Shown here one piece after another: positions 1 through 10,483 of a stretch of DNA of 64,000 nucleotides. Origin of the DNA: Hyparrhenia diplandra. Its lineage: Eukaryota; Streptophyta; Magnoliopsida; Poales; Poaceae. Position numbers and translations under genes: made by a program. The notes beneath the pieces are model-generated. The model was not told the origin of the DNA and did not search any database. It saw only the letters and a program-made list of their open reading frames with translations. The first letter of the stretch is position 1; the number at the start of each line of letters is the position of its first letter. The stretch spans positions 558,001 to 622,000 of the forward strand of contig JADLZK010001965.1 in assembly GCA_015847255.1 (NCBI GenBank), given 5' to 3'.

Positions 1-1290
1 TAGCAGTTGAGCGCGAGATGTTCATTCATGACAGATGGACAGTGTGCGGCCTCAGACTGCTTAGAACAAGACATGGAGAATTTATCGCGTGACCCAGATC
101 TGTCGGTGATGTTGGCACGCGACACGGCTAATGACCAATTTGTGTAGTACTACTACTAGCGCTAGGTCAGCGTAATTGGTGCTCTCTGCGTGCTACTGTG
201 GTGACGTAGTTGTTGTAAGGCCATCAGGCGTCCTTCTCTGACCTGTGATGAGGAACAGCTAGGCCCTCAGCCTCATGGGTATTTGACAGAGCTGTCTCCA
301 TCTCTCTGACAAAGCCATCAGTGCACGCATGTATCATGAGCTTATGCAAGGCCCAGTGTTTGTGATGCTGTTCATATACCTTTTCAAAAAAATCATCTCT
401 TTGATAATTGATACTAAGTATGTGGAAAGTGGCATGTTATAATGTCCTTTCTGTTCACTAGAAGTGGAAATCAGACACTGTTCATCTGTAGCAGCAATGT
501 CTGGCTTGATTGATTTTTTTTTTTTTTTTTTTTTTTATCAACTGGCTTGATTGATTTGAAGAAGTAGAGATCGAATTTATCAAATGACATCAGATCTATC
601 GGTGCTAATTGTAGACACAATAGGGACTAACTTGTGTACTAACAGGTCAGCGTACCTGGCGCTTCGCACTACCAGTGCTGATGCAGTTGTGTATGTAAGT
701 AGGGCCATTAGGCGTCCTTTGTGACATGTGAGGAACATGTGGGATCAGACTCTCATATGGGTAGCTGCAACCGCTGTCTGTGGCTGACAAAGTTATCAGT
801 GCACATATGCATCATACGCTTATGCAGGGCCCAATGTTTGTGATGCTGTTCTTGAATATGTACTACTACATGTAGCACCGCAGCATTCCATATGCTTGCA
901 AATTTTTACTACTCTCTTTGAGACTAAATGTGTGGGAAGTAATATGGTTTGTGAGTGTTCTTTCTGTTCATTACATTACAACCTGGAAATGGAAGTTGGA
1001 CTGCTCAGTAACGGCAGTGTGTGCCTCGATTCATTTGAAGAAGAAACAGAGTGTTTATCAAGAAAAGTAAGATCTGTAGGTTTTAAAACTAATTTGTGTA
1101 CTAGATCAGCATATGTGCTACCAATGGTGGTTTAGTTTTGTAAGGCCATTAAGCATCCTTTCTGAGTTGCAATGAACAGCTGGGAACTGGGATCAGTCTC
1201 TCATGGGTGTTTTACAGCTAGAGTTGTTTTTGTCTGACAAAGTCATCAGGGCCCATTGTCTGTAATGATGTTGTTGAATATGTAGACTCT
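1..1290. repeat. Three-copy imperfect tandem repeat, unit about 470 bp
   Basis: Three diverged head-to-tail copies are visible. Anchors are GGTCAGCGTA at about 165, the same at 645, and ATCAGCATAT at 1107, giving spacings near 480 and 462 bp. Each unit also carries the block AAGGCCATYARGCRTCCTTT, a CTGACAAAG(C/T)(C/T)ATCA block, CCCANTGTTTGTGATG, and a CTTTCTGTTCA block. No open frame is shared between copies, so coding function is unlikely. The left copy may continue beyond the window. It could be a local satellite-like expansion or duplicated exons of a non-coding transcript; nothing here decides. Confidence 0.7.
517..541 (-). mobile_element. Poly(T) insertion with 16-bp target duplication
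   Basis: The 16-mer CTGGCTTGATTGATTT occurs at 501-516 and again at 542-557. Between the copies lies only a run of T ending in ATCAA. Read on the minus strand this is TTGAT followed by poly(A), that is, a retrotransposed tail with almost no body. It interrupts one copy of the surrounding tandem repeat. Exact insert edges are uncertain by a few T. Confidence 0.65.
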
Positions 1291-3718
1291 CATTCATTGT
1301 TTCTTCTGTGGTGTAAATTGCCTGTTTTTGTCTCTAGATCTTTTCATATGAGAGGATGGTTGGGTACAAGATCTTGAATGTGAAGTGCAACTGTGTGTGC
1401 AAATTCTGCAGGATGCATGAGGGACATGCACTTAGTAAATAATGTATGTTTAAGTTTTGGTGTGGTTCAGTGATCTTGTTGGTGGGATGGTAAGCCTTCT
1501 TAGTTTCTCAGCTTGTGATGTCACTCCATTCTGTTCAGATTTTATCAAGACACTTTTTTTTAAAAAGAATCATTTATGTGCATTTTTTTTGTGTTGAAGA
1601 TATTGGTTCAAGTTATCAAATTGACAATGGCCCCTCCATTTTCCAAGCCTTGATACAAGTTGTCGGCATTACTTGACAAAGAAAATTAATTCTAGCAGTA
1701 TCATGAGTCAGGTTAGGTGTACGTTTGTCTTCTGACATTTATGTGCCATTGATCAACATGTGAAGTCTCACTGTACCACTTCACAAGTGTCCTGTGCTAT
1801 TGGGGACCTAAACTGGGGCTGTCCTCCAGGGGCACAATTCAAGGCTGGCAAATCAATGTTCCCTAAGCCTGAAGGAAGACGTACCTGTTCAATGGATTTA
1901 CTTCATTTCAGGTCATCACTTCATAACCGTTTCAGCACATTACATTGTTTCAGATTGACACTGCATAGACTTCTGCTTACCCACTGAGCTGCTGCTGCCA
2001 CAAGCATTGCATTCTGGTTACCCTCTAGAATCATTTCTTGGAACTGTGTTGAAGGCACTTCTGTTATATGTTGCCACATTCCAAGCTGTGATGTGTGATC
2101 TGTGGTCCTGTCGCCACTACACGGCACTATTCACTTCCACAGGAACATGATCAGGACCTCCACACAATTCCATTGTGCTCAAGCCTATGGACGTTACCAC
2201 CATATGTTCCTATTTTGAGATGTTGATGCAGTTACAGTATACTATCAGTACCCCCTCTGCATACATGACAGCCACCACATGTTCCTGTTCCTGACTGCAG
2301 CAGCAGCAGCATTTGATGATATCATATCATACGATCACAGATGGTTCAGCTGTCGTTGTCCCTGGATACTTCCACCCTGCCTCCCGGGGCTGCACGCGAT
2401 CGATAGCTCGAGACCGGCCGCAGGGGGATTCCCGGAAGGTGTACACCAACCGTATCATCATCATGTTCTCTCAACAATCTGTGAGTATTTGCTGACAGAT
2501 TCGTGTCCGTTTCTTCTCCTGTGTCCTGCCGCTATGCATAGTAGTAGGAGTATCATAGAGTATCCTGCCATGAAATGCTCAGCTCCTCGTAGACAGCGTG
2601 CGTGGCTTTCTGTGCGTTTGGATTCTTCTCTGGGGTTCTGCTTGATCCATGCCCCCCTGCTTTGTCTGGCAACCGGCAGGCAGGGATGGTGCCCTTATCT
2701 TCTTTACAGCTTGAACAATGCCCCTCTATTCTCCATGTCTATTATTTTCTTTACAGCTTGAACAATGGCAGGGTGGTGGTGGTTGTATTACTCAATCCCT
2801 CTGTTCAAAAAAAGAATGCACTTGTAGGTTGTAGACAAGTCAAATTTTGCTAAATTTGATTAAGTTAATAGGAAAAAATTCAACATGTATATCTCTAACT
2901 AGGTCTACATAAAAATGTATTTGATGAATCTAATGATGTTTGTTTGGCATAAAAAAATTTTAGTAAGTTTTGTGGAGATTGGTTATTGCTTGACACCTTG
3001 GGTAACGATAATTATATTCTTTTTGGAAGGGGAAGTACTACTTAGTTTTATTTTTGCTATTTTGTTTTTTTTTCTGATGTCAAGAACTTTGTGGAAATAA
3101 TTTTCTTAACATAATTTGTCTCTGAGAAACAGATTTGGAAAAATAATGATGTTTTTAGTCCATTCAGATCTATTGCCGTCAGATGTGTCTTTCAGTTCTC
3201 CAGATTTGAGTTCTGAATAACCGAGACAGTAGTGAGGTAGGATGCTGAGAGCTCTTTGATTCCCAAAACTAGATGTGATTAGATGAGGCATAAGCTTGGT
3301 CTGAAAGAAAAAACACTGTATTGGGACAATGTTCATTTTGATTTATATGGGGAATAACAGTTATTAATCAAAATCGCAGTGACAGACTGACAGGAAATCA
3401 ATTTATCTCATACAGAGAGGGCAACCTGTGAAGTGAACGTTTTTGGGAAGGATGTGCAGAGGGAAATGACCAGCTTTAGGCAAATTTCTCATTTTCATTT
3501 CCATTTTTACAGCCTTCGCTCATACAAAAACACAACTTGGGGAAAAAAAAAACAGCTAAGCTAAGATTATATACACGCTTTTCATAGGCCTTAATTTCTC
3601 CCTCTTGGTATTCAGAAACAAGCATCGATCTATTTGTACAACACTGGAGAACTCAAGCCACAGTACAGCTCCTTCGTCGCCACGATCTGTGCTCTTGGAT
3701 CCGGCCTCTGATTATGCA
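1291..3718. other. Intergenic, no gene recognised
   Basis: Short open frames occur (for example 2279-2761 plus) but show no family motif, splice context or composition of a gene. A direct repeat of about 28 bp containing CTTTACAGCTTGAACAATG is present near 2700-2718 and again near 2750-2768. The last few hundred bases before 3718 are presumably the 3' UTR and downstream region of the Aux/IAA gene transcribed from the right. Confidence 0.5.
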
Positions 3719-4492
3719 TCACCTGGCCTCAGAACCCTTCATTATCCTGAGCTTCTTGCACGAAGAGATGAACATACTGCAAACAGCAGGTAAAAGAATT
3801 CACAATTAGGCTTCTGTTCACCCATACACATCTTCAGATCCCACAGAAGTAACATGCTGATCCGATGATGATACTTACTCCCAGGGCACGTCGCCGACGA
3901 GCATGAGGTCGCCGTCCTTGTCCTCATAGGCGATGGCGTGCTGGTGCTCACCGCCCTCCGCCGCGGCGGCAGAGATGGACTTGGTGAAGAGGGCGTCCAA
4001 CGCGTCCCTGAGCTCCCTGTACCCCTTGTACATCCGGAGGTCCACCTTCCTGAGGTACGGCGCCCCGTCCATGCTCACCTTCACATACAGCCCTCCTCCC
4101 TGCTCGGCCTTCTTGGCCGCCGCCTGGAAGGTGTTCTTCCTGTACGCCCTCACGGGCGGCCACCCAACCACTTGCGCCCTGATGAACGAAGCGAAAAAAG
4201 GGTTAATTAATTACTCTGTTCCCTGATGCAGTCATACAGAGGCTTCTTCTGATGGGAGGCGCTCTTACTTGGGAGGCTTGGCGGCGTCGTGGTCGTCAAG
4301 GTCTCCGGCAGCGGTGGCCGGGCCGCTGGTCCCCGAGGCGGCCTCGCTCCTGGTGTCGTCCAGCGCACGCTTGGCACCGACGACGGAAGGCGACGGCCTC
4401 TTCTGCCTGCTGTCGTCGTCGCTGCTGCTCGTCCCAGGCAAGCCGAGCCGGAGCTCGGTGGCGCTCAGGTTATCGGCGTCGATGATCTCCAT
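3719..4492 (-). CDS. Aux/IAA auxin-response repressor, 3 coding exons, 193 aa
   Basis: Short-lived nuclear repressor that binds ARF transcription factors and recruits TOPLESS; auxin triggers its TIR1/AFB-dependent degradation. Coding exons (minus) are 4492-4269, 4178-3879 and 3776-3719, joined by GTAAG donors and CAG acceptors in consistent phase. All four family domains are visible: domain I, the EAR motif LRLGLPG at residues 14-20; domain II degron VVGWPPVRAYRKN at about 78-90; domain III starting GGLYVKVSMDGAPYLRKV with the PB1 lysine near 108; domain IV with the acidic YEDKDGD loop and GDVPWDMF...KKLRIMKGSEA at the C-terminus. The start ATG at 4492 gives MEIIDADNLS, typical of the family. 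Compact length fits grass Aux/IAAs. By position beside a MET1 locus it may be the orthologue of rice IAA24; that assignment is from memory and needs a tree. Confidence 0.95.
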
Positions 4493-4620
4493 GGATCAGA
4501 ACAGAAAGCACGAAAGCTTGCTCGCTAGCTCGCTGCGCGCCGTGTTCTTGGCTGTTCTTGAGAGATTGAGAGGAGGATGAGGATGAGGTAGAAGATGAGG
4601 ATGGAGGAGAAGAAGCTTTG

Positions 4621-4628
4621 TTATATAG
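4621..4628 (-). promoter_or_regulatory. TATA box of the Aux/IAA gene
   Basis: On the minus strand the sequence reads CCCTATATAACAAAG about 130 bp upstream of the ATG at 4492. The transcribed stretch in between is a purine/pyrimidine-rich leader (CTCCTCC repeats on the minus strand), usual for a plant 5' UTR. Confidence 0.7.
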
Positions 4629-4768
4629 GGTGGTTGCGACGGGGCTTTCGGGCACCGCCGTGTTGAATTTTTAAATGGTGGCGCGTAGGCGTCGTGTCCG
4701 GCGGGGAGGGTAGCAGCGGGGACAAGGTGGGCCGGCGGCATGGCCCGATGCGGCTGCCTGGGCCCCGG

Positions 4769-4899
4769 GAGACATGTGGGGCCCGGGAGGCTTGGACGGG
4801 TGGAGATTCCTTGCCGGGCCTGGGACGGTTGGGGCCGGGAGGCAGACAGGGAGGCAGACAGCCCATGTGGTGCGCGGCCGCCATGGGCCCACCTGTCTC
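4769..4899. promoter_or_regulatory. Auxin-response-like hexamers upstream of Aux/IAA
   Basis: GAGACA at 4769-4774 (TGTCTC on the minus strand) and TGTCTC at 4894-4899 lie about 145 and 270 bp upstream of the TATA box. TGTCTC is the core bound by ARF proteins, and Aux/IAA genes are commonly auxin-induced through such sites. The hexamer is short enough to occur by chance, so binding is inferred. Confidence 0.45.
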
Positions 4900-5199
4900 C
4901 GGGCGTGTGAGTGATTGGTAGCCAACCGGCGGTGCACACGTGTTCGGGAGGGGTGCGCGCGTGTGTGCAATGGGTTGGTGTGGACGGGAAATTGATGGAT
5001 GTGAAAATGTGGTGAGGTGCTGGGAGGTTTCCCCACATGCCGACATGATGAGGTACTATTTTCAGCTGTGGCTGGACGGTGATCGGCACAGCAGAGCGAG
5101 CAGGGCTTTCAATAATCAATATCATGATATTTTTTTTAATCTATTTCAAGAGCATTGGCAGGAGCTCTGCACTTGAAGAGTGACCAAAAGAAGGCTCAA

Positions 5200-5357
5200 G
5201 GGTGTTTGGTTGGTGCTGAGGCTCGCCATGCCAAACCTTCCGCCGCCACACGAACTTTGTGTTATTTATCGCTATACCGGTGTCGGCCGTTTCATCCACC
5301 TAAAGTTAGGCGGCACCACAATGCATGCGGAGCTAATGACGGTAGACCAAACAGGCC
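5200..5357. mobile_element. Tourist-like MITE, imperfect
   Basis: Left end GGGTGTTTGGTTGGTGCTG and right end GACCAAACAGGCC are complementary in the usual Tourist/Harbinger style. The interior is short and non-coding. No clear three-base target duplication remains, so the exact ends are uncertain. Confidence 0.4.
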
Positions 5358-5449
5358 AATGTCTCTTTAGAAGGAAAGGATTTTTAACAAAAAACCTCTG
5401 CTCGAAGCTCTCTTCTTAAATAAATACAATTATAAAATTATAAAAACTA

Positions 5450-5501
5450 TAATAATAATAATAATAACAACAACAACAACAACAACGGCGACAACAACAA
5501 T
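5450..5501. repeat. AAT then AAC trinucleotide microsatellite
   Basis: Runs of AAT followed by ACA/AAC units with one GGCG interruption. Simple sequence repeat with no coding role visible. Confidence 0.85.
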
Positions 5502-5702
5502 ACAAATTATGACCAAACAACCAAAAAGGCTATGCTTCGAGGCCTCAACTAAAATAGTCTCAATTCAAAAGCCCTCTTTCGCTGCTTATTTAGTGCTCGT
5601 ATCCTCCTTTGCACGTAAACCAACCTCACAAAATTACATTCTGGATAAAAGAACCCCACGGGATATAGTGGCATACTTATTTTAAACTTGAAATCACATC
5701 TT

Positions 5703-5860
5703 TGTTTTTTTTTTTTTTTTTTTTTGGTTGTATAAGGGGAAAGTACAAGAGGACAAAGCTCCTAGTGAAATTTATTAGAGAAATAGGGGAACCAAGTTGA
5801 AACAAAATAGAGAAGCAGGTCGCGGACCTCAGAGCACAGAGGCTGATGTGTGCGGCCTCA
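5703..5860 (-). mobile_element. Probable antisense non-LTR retrotransposon 3' tail
   Basis: A run of about 22 T at 5705-5727 is followed on the plus strand by GGTTGTATAAGGGG. On the minus strand this is a 3' end leading into poly(A), the layout of a non-LTR element or a processed transcript. No open frame or clear target duplication was found, so the body length is not known. Confidence 0.35.
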
Positions 5861-6097
5861 TCACGGTAAGGGCAATTGCCTTTATATTATTCAATTAATT
5901 AATGTCCATGCAGCAGAGCATTTGTAAGTGCGCCCTGGTTTTGCCTAATAAATCACGCGACTTTGATCAAAATATGATTATTCTGGACCTCATCGAGTCA
6001 TGACACACGTCAAACCTGCGCCATCATATGCACGAGCACACGATACCGGATCACGCCATAAAAACACGTCTTGTAGCAAAGCTAGCGTAGCTCATGG

Positions 6098-6322
6098 TGG
6101 ACTGTCAATCTGAACCCTAGGGACGGCGATCTTCTACCCGCCGACGACTTCTTCAACAAAATTTTTGGTTGGCCGACGATGCAACTATATGAAGTCGCCC
6201 TCGGCCGTTTCCAAACCTATTTCGACGAGGCCCTTCCTCCGCACCTACGACTTCGTGACGCCTCTCGCGGCCGCCCATTGATGACTGTGCTTTGGTGGCG
6301 AAATTGGATCCGAGTCCGATAG
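6098..6322 (+). pseudogene. Unrecognised coding remnant
   Basis: An open stretch without a usable ATG reads through 6098-6322 to a TAG stop. It includes ADDFFNKIFGWPTMQLYEVA, RFQTYFDEALPPHLRLRDAS and a final WWRNWIRVR. Codon use looks protein-like rather than random, and the stop is followed by an AT-rich segment resembling a 3' UTR. I do not recognise the family. It could be the C-terminus of a transposon-associated protein or of a decayed host gene. Confidence 0.35.
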
Positions 6323-7457
6323 GGATCTTGATGTAATTGGCTTGTTAGTGACTACTTATAAGCATGTTGCTTTAATATAATATATATACTTCTTGTAAAA
6401 AAATCTGGACCGGGCACACCAAAAAAAATAAAAACGTTCCTTATTTTTCAGGATAGGATTTTGAGAGCAGGAGCGGATCTGAGTTGCCACCCAGCACCAC
6501 CGTTTCGGGGGTGTGATGACGGCGCCCCGGCCTCCACGCGTGCGTGCACACGGCACGACTGTTCCGGCAAAAGCGAAAGCATGTCTGGCCCTCGCCGTCG
6601 TGGGTTGCATGCCGCGCGCCCCGTCGTGGGGAATTTGGAGTCACGGACGGACGTCTCCATAGCGGTCACCGCCTACTCCGTGTCTGCGTCAGCGTCCACG
6701 CTCGATGGATCCATCGATAGGAACGAATGTGCCCGGCCGACAAGGCAGTACGTTACGGTACGGGCCAGGCACGCGAGCGGTTGGGCTCGGCTCGGCTGCT
6801 CGATCCCAAGCTGTCTGGGACCCACCCACCGAATCGCGAGAGGGTCGGTCCGGCGCCCATCACGGCATCAACGCAACCAATCAATCTTGACGGACCCCTA
6901 CCGTAGCCTGTCCCGTCCCGTGCCGTCCGTGTCCGTGTCCGTGTGCGACTCGGAACACAACACCCTAGTACTAGTTCCGTGCGTGCGCGGCCGGATCGGA
7001 CTTGCGTGGCTACGCGGGGGCCGGGCTATGAGCCTATGAGCTGTCGCGCGCTAGCGGAGACGGAATGGACGCGTCCATGCCGGTAGCGCGTACTAGCGGC
7101 GACGGGCGACGACGACCGTCGGGGCTTTACCCAGCCGCGTCGCGGTCGCCGGCCCCGGACACGGACACGGACCCGGCCTGGCCTGGCCTCCTTTATTTTC
7201 CTTCCCATAGATAAGAAAAGAAAATAAAAGAAAAGACGCGCGCGGCATCATCATCATGCATGCTCGGGGCGGGGCCCCAACTGAAAGCCGCATCGATGCT
7301 GTTTGTTGGCATGGCCAACAGCTTGTTGGAAGCGCTAGCTGCGATTTTTGTTTCGTTTCTTTATTTTGCTTTCCTTTTTTGAGCGGCACCGGGCATGCAC
7401 TCGGTCGGTTCCGCTTGGCTGTTGGTTGGAGAGCATAGGAAAGTTGGCGCGTTCCGT
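6323..7457. other. GC-rich intergenic stretch, no gene recognised
   Basis: Rich in CG and in short GTCC/CGTC repeats around 6900-6950. Overlapping open frames on both strands (for example 6461-7039 plus) are what GC-rich sequence gives and show no domain. It could be an unmethylated promoter-like island, but no TATA-ATG arrangement was found. Confidence 0.45.
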
Positions 7458-7852
7458 CTGCAGGGAGGTGAGGACCTCCCCTATTTTACTCTAATCCTAT
7501 ATTAAGAGATTAAATCATGAACCCTAATCTCTATATTAATCCTTCAACCCTAATCTCTATATTATAAGTTGAACCCTAATCTCTATTTTAAATTTTGTAC
7601 CTAATGTCTGTATATTAAGCCTCTAAACCCTAAACCCTACACACTAAATTGAACTCTAATCTTTATATTAAGCCCCTAAACCCTAATCTCTATTTTAATT
7701 CTTATACCTTAATCTCTATATTAAACCCTAAACCCTAATCTCTATATTCCCTAATCTTTATATTAAATTTTATACCCTAATCTCTCTATTTAGAGTAAAA
7801 TAGGAGGAGGTCCTCACGGTGAGGACCTCCCCACCCAATTTATTCCCTGCAG
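7458..7852. mobile_element. TIR-bounded element filled with degenerate telomere-like units
   Basis: Left end CTGCAGGGAGGTGAGGACC (from 7458) and right end ending TCCCTGCAG (7852) are inverted copies. Just inside, CCTATTTTACTCTA near 7479-7493 is mirrored by TAGAGTAAAATAGG near 7790-7804. The interior is about ten diverged units built on AACCCTAATCTCTATATT, with two perfect CCCTAAA heptamers near 7625-7637. No target duplication or transposase is visible. The family is not recognised. Confidence 0.55.
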
Positions 7853-8318
7853 ATGAGATGCCATCTCTCGTGTGTCGCCGCTGCTCTGCTTCGATTTGAT
7901 GCCAAGCCGATAAGTAGCACCCGAATAATCGATCGGCGACTACAGACTCGCCAACCAACGACCGGGGACGCCGACGGACTCACGCACCCTCTATGGAAAG
8001 AGTTCGCCACCTTTGCCGAATCTGTTTGCTCTTCTCCGGAGCATGAGCATGCTCACACCTCCTTGCCCCTCCTTGGTGGCTGGCTCTTCCGCCGTCCGCC
8101 TTGTATGGAATGGAATGGAATGGAATGGAATGGAATCGCGTGGTGCAGCGCCGTCTGCTTTCTGCTGTCCGCGGCTCCCAACTGATATGATGACGCGCAC
8201 TTTTCATTTTTCCACATGAGATGACCAGGGGCATCATCCATCCATCTCTGCGTGTGCAGCTTGTGTCGTAGCCCTATGCCCAGCGCCCTTGTTTGGTTTG
8301 ATCGCGAACCGTACCCTA
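7853..8318. other. Intergenic with a GGAAT microsatellite
   Basis: No gene recognised. Contains a perfect run of about six GGAAT pentamers at 8105-8136, which creates long but spurious open frames on both strands. A second GCCCTTGTTTGG motif at about 8286 resembles the end of the MITE that starts at 8319. Confidence 0.5.
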
Positions 8319-8469
8319 GGGCCTTGTTTGTCACTGGTCTTTGGTTGGGAATGCTTGATTTGTTGTGAGAAAAAAATCTTGTTGGCTAGTTTACGAATTT
8401 GGTCTTTGGTCTTTGGTTTTACGTGAGAGGAAAACATTTGTTCTTTGGTTGGTTCAACCGAACAAGGCC
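8319..8469. mobile_element. Short TIR MITE (GGCCTTGTT ends)
   Basis: Left end GGGCCTTGTTTG and right end CCGAACAAGGCC are complementary. The interior contains several TTTGGTCTTTGGTT-like direct repeats. CTAG-type sequence flanks both sides, so the target duplication is ambiguous. No coding capacity. Confidence 0.55.
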
Positions 8470-9973
8470 TAGGTGTGAAATTGTTGGAAAGCCGATACAT
8501 GTGGCACGAAAATCAGATGATAAAATAAAAGGTCTGAAACTGAAACTGATGAGCACGTACGTGTTGCCCCTTGAGCAAAACGCACAACAGCAGGACTGGC
8601 TTAGCGCAACAAGATCAACATCAACTCGCTACGAGGTCGTACGGTTCAGAGAGAGGAGGAATAAGGCTAGCTGCTGCTAGATCCTAGCTAGCTTCGATCA
8701 TTGGTCTGGTCCGTCAACCCTGTTATCATGACACGTCACGTAGTCACCGGAGTTTGTCGGAAAGAATCATTTAGGCCTGCACTGCACTTGTTTTCCAGAT
8801 CGAATCCAAAACAGAAAAGTTGGAGTCCATCAAATTCGACCCACTTGTGGTTGTGCTTGTTGGGCCGCCATTTGCCCCCGTACGTAAGAAACAAATTCAG
8901 TCTGCCCAATATCAAAAGCCTGATCGTCCATCTTATTGGGCTTTGCACGTTGCAGACCCAAGCAAACGGGGAGTCGCCGAGTCGGGGACAAACCTCAAAG
9001 CCTTGCCTGGAGATTGTACCATTCCTTTTTTCTCCTCTAAATATAGAGATAATTGGCTATTTGGCCCTAAAAAAACTTGGTCTTGCTTTTATGGCCTTTT
9101 TTTTCTTCGAATTTGCTTATTTGGCTCCAAATGAAACTTTCTTACTCTTATGGCCTTCTGTTAGCATTCTGGCCTCAATCTGTTAGGTCAAGCAGCCCAA
9201 CTAACGTGAAATGACAGGAGTACCCCTACCTTCTCTTACTCCCTTCCCAAACTCACCGTGACCCGTTCTCGCACCAGCGATACGAAGAAAAAAAAAAAAA
9301 CACGGACGCCCCGACCCCGACCCCGACGCCGCCGGCGCCCCGTCGTGCCACGCCCAGGAGGAGACTGCCGACGACCCTGTGCGCCGCAGCGGCAAGGGCA
9401 GCAGCAGGTGGGCGTTGGCAGATTCGACGTGGTGCCCGTGCCGTACAACGATCTCAACTCCATGACGAGTGGGTGCAGCCGTGCAGCAGAGGATCAAAGT
9501 CGGATCAATCTTGGAACATGAGGTGGATCCGAGCTCTCGTCCTTCCTGAATTTTTAGAGTTTGGAGAGTAAAAGGATTCAGGACTTCAGGTAGCTCACCT
9601 CCTCTCGATCGGAGGAACCCAGGATTGCTTCAGGCACTATTTGTTCTTTCAACTTTTTATGTATGTTTAAAATATCTGCACGTGGAAGTTGTGCAAGTTG
9701 GGATCGGCAAAAGCAAAGTGCATTAAAATATCTGCACGTCATTTTTTTTTGATAAATTTCCCTTCTATAAATATAACAAGCAAAATAAAACGGCCAAACA
9801 ACGAACGTATGCTCATGAGAAAATTGTTCTCATAAAATGATCAAACTAGTTCTCATTTCATCTTAAGAATTATTCTAATTTAATGAGAAATATAGATTTT
9901 TATATGTTAAACAAAAATATAGGCTGAGAAAAAGGATAAACGACCACCACATGAAACATTAAATTAACATTTA
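8470..9973. other. Intergenic, no gene recognised
   Basis: Open frames at 8701-9186 (plus) and 9201-9497 (minus) lack recognisable motifs. The latter is an artefact of a GC-rich block with a poly(A) run at 9289-9300. From about 9750 the sequence becomes AT-rich. Confidence 0.45.
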
Positions 9974-10133
9974 CTTCATTCATTCTAAACTATAAGACAT
10001 TTTGGCTTTTTGGATCAATTTATTTTAATTATATATCTAGACATAGTATATATATATATATATATCTAAGGGTTTATCAAAAGATATGTATCATGAAAAG
10101 GCAGAATATATTTATAATTTAGAATGGAAGGAG
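9974..10133. mobile_element. Stowaway-type MITE
   Basis: Left end CTTCATTCATTCTAAACTATA and right end TATAATTTAGAATGGAAGGAG are inverted repeats flanked by TA on both sides (9972-9973 and 10134-10135), the Tc1/mariner-Stowaway signature. AT-rich interior including a TA microsatellite; non-autonomous. Confidence 0.75.
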
Positions 10134-10136
10134 TAC

Positions 10137-10483
10137 TAGAAATAACTTAAATTAAGTGAAAAGTTGAATTGTTAGTGAGTTACATTACTGTAAGAAAAAG
10201 GTTAGCCAGTTGAGGGTGCAGCTGGGCCTCAGACAATGCTAAGGTATAAAGGCGGTTTTATAGTACAGGATATTGTGTTAAACCATCCTTCCAATGGAGC
10301 AAGTCTTATTAGAGTCCACGCAAAAATCCAACCAATCATTCTCCATCTAATACCAGGTGCGCATGGAGAAGAAATTGGCTATCACACACAGATGCGAAGG
10401 GAAGGCGGCGGAGTCGAGAGGCGTCTCGGTCCCGCCAGAGGGGATAGAAACCACAGTAGAAATAACTTAAATTAAGTGAAAAG
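10137..10483. repeat. 27-bp direct repeats bracketing 293 bp
   Basis: The identical 27-mer beginning TAGAAATAACTTAAATTA is present at 10137-10163 and 10457-10483. The enclosed 293 bp are moderately GC-rich and unlike the AT-rich flanks. The repeat is too long for a normal transposon target duplication; a local duplication or double-strand-break repair filler is an alternative. Confidence 0.6.

Noticed and set aside
896..1135. A 79-codon frame in the third tandem unit as a small protein
   Set aside because: Not open in the other two units and without a start in a usable context.
1..1290. CRISPR-like regular repeats
   Set aside because: Units are about 470 bp, diverged and in a plant nuclear genome.
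4496..5125. Proline/histidine-rich minus-strand frames upstream of the Aux/IAA gene
   Set aside because: They overlap the leader and promoter, have no motif, and arise from GC-rich sequence.
7621..7640. True interstitial telomere (CCCTAAA array)
   Set aside because: Only two perfect heptamers; the rest are longer degenerate AACCCTAATCTCTATATT units, so it is a telomere-like satellite.
8053..8334. Frames with IPFHS repeats on the minus strand and WNGME on the plus strand
   Set aside because: Both are translations of the GGAAT microsatellite.
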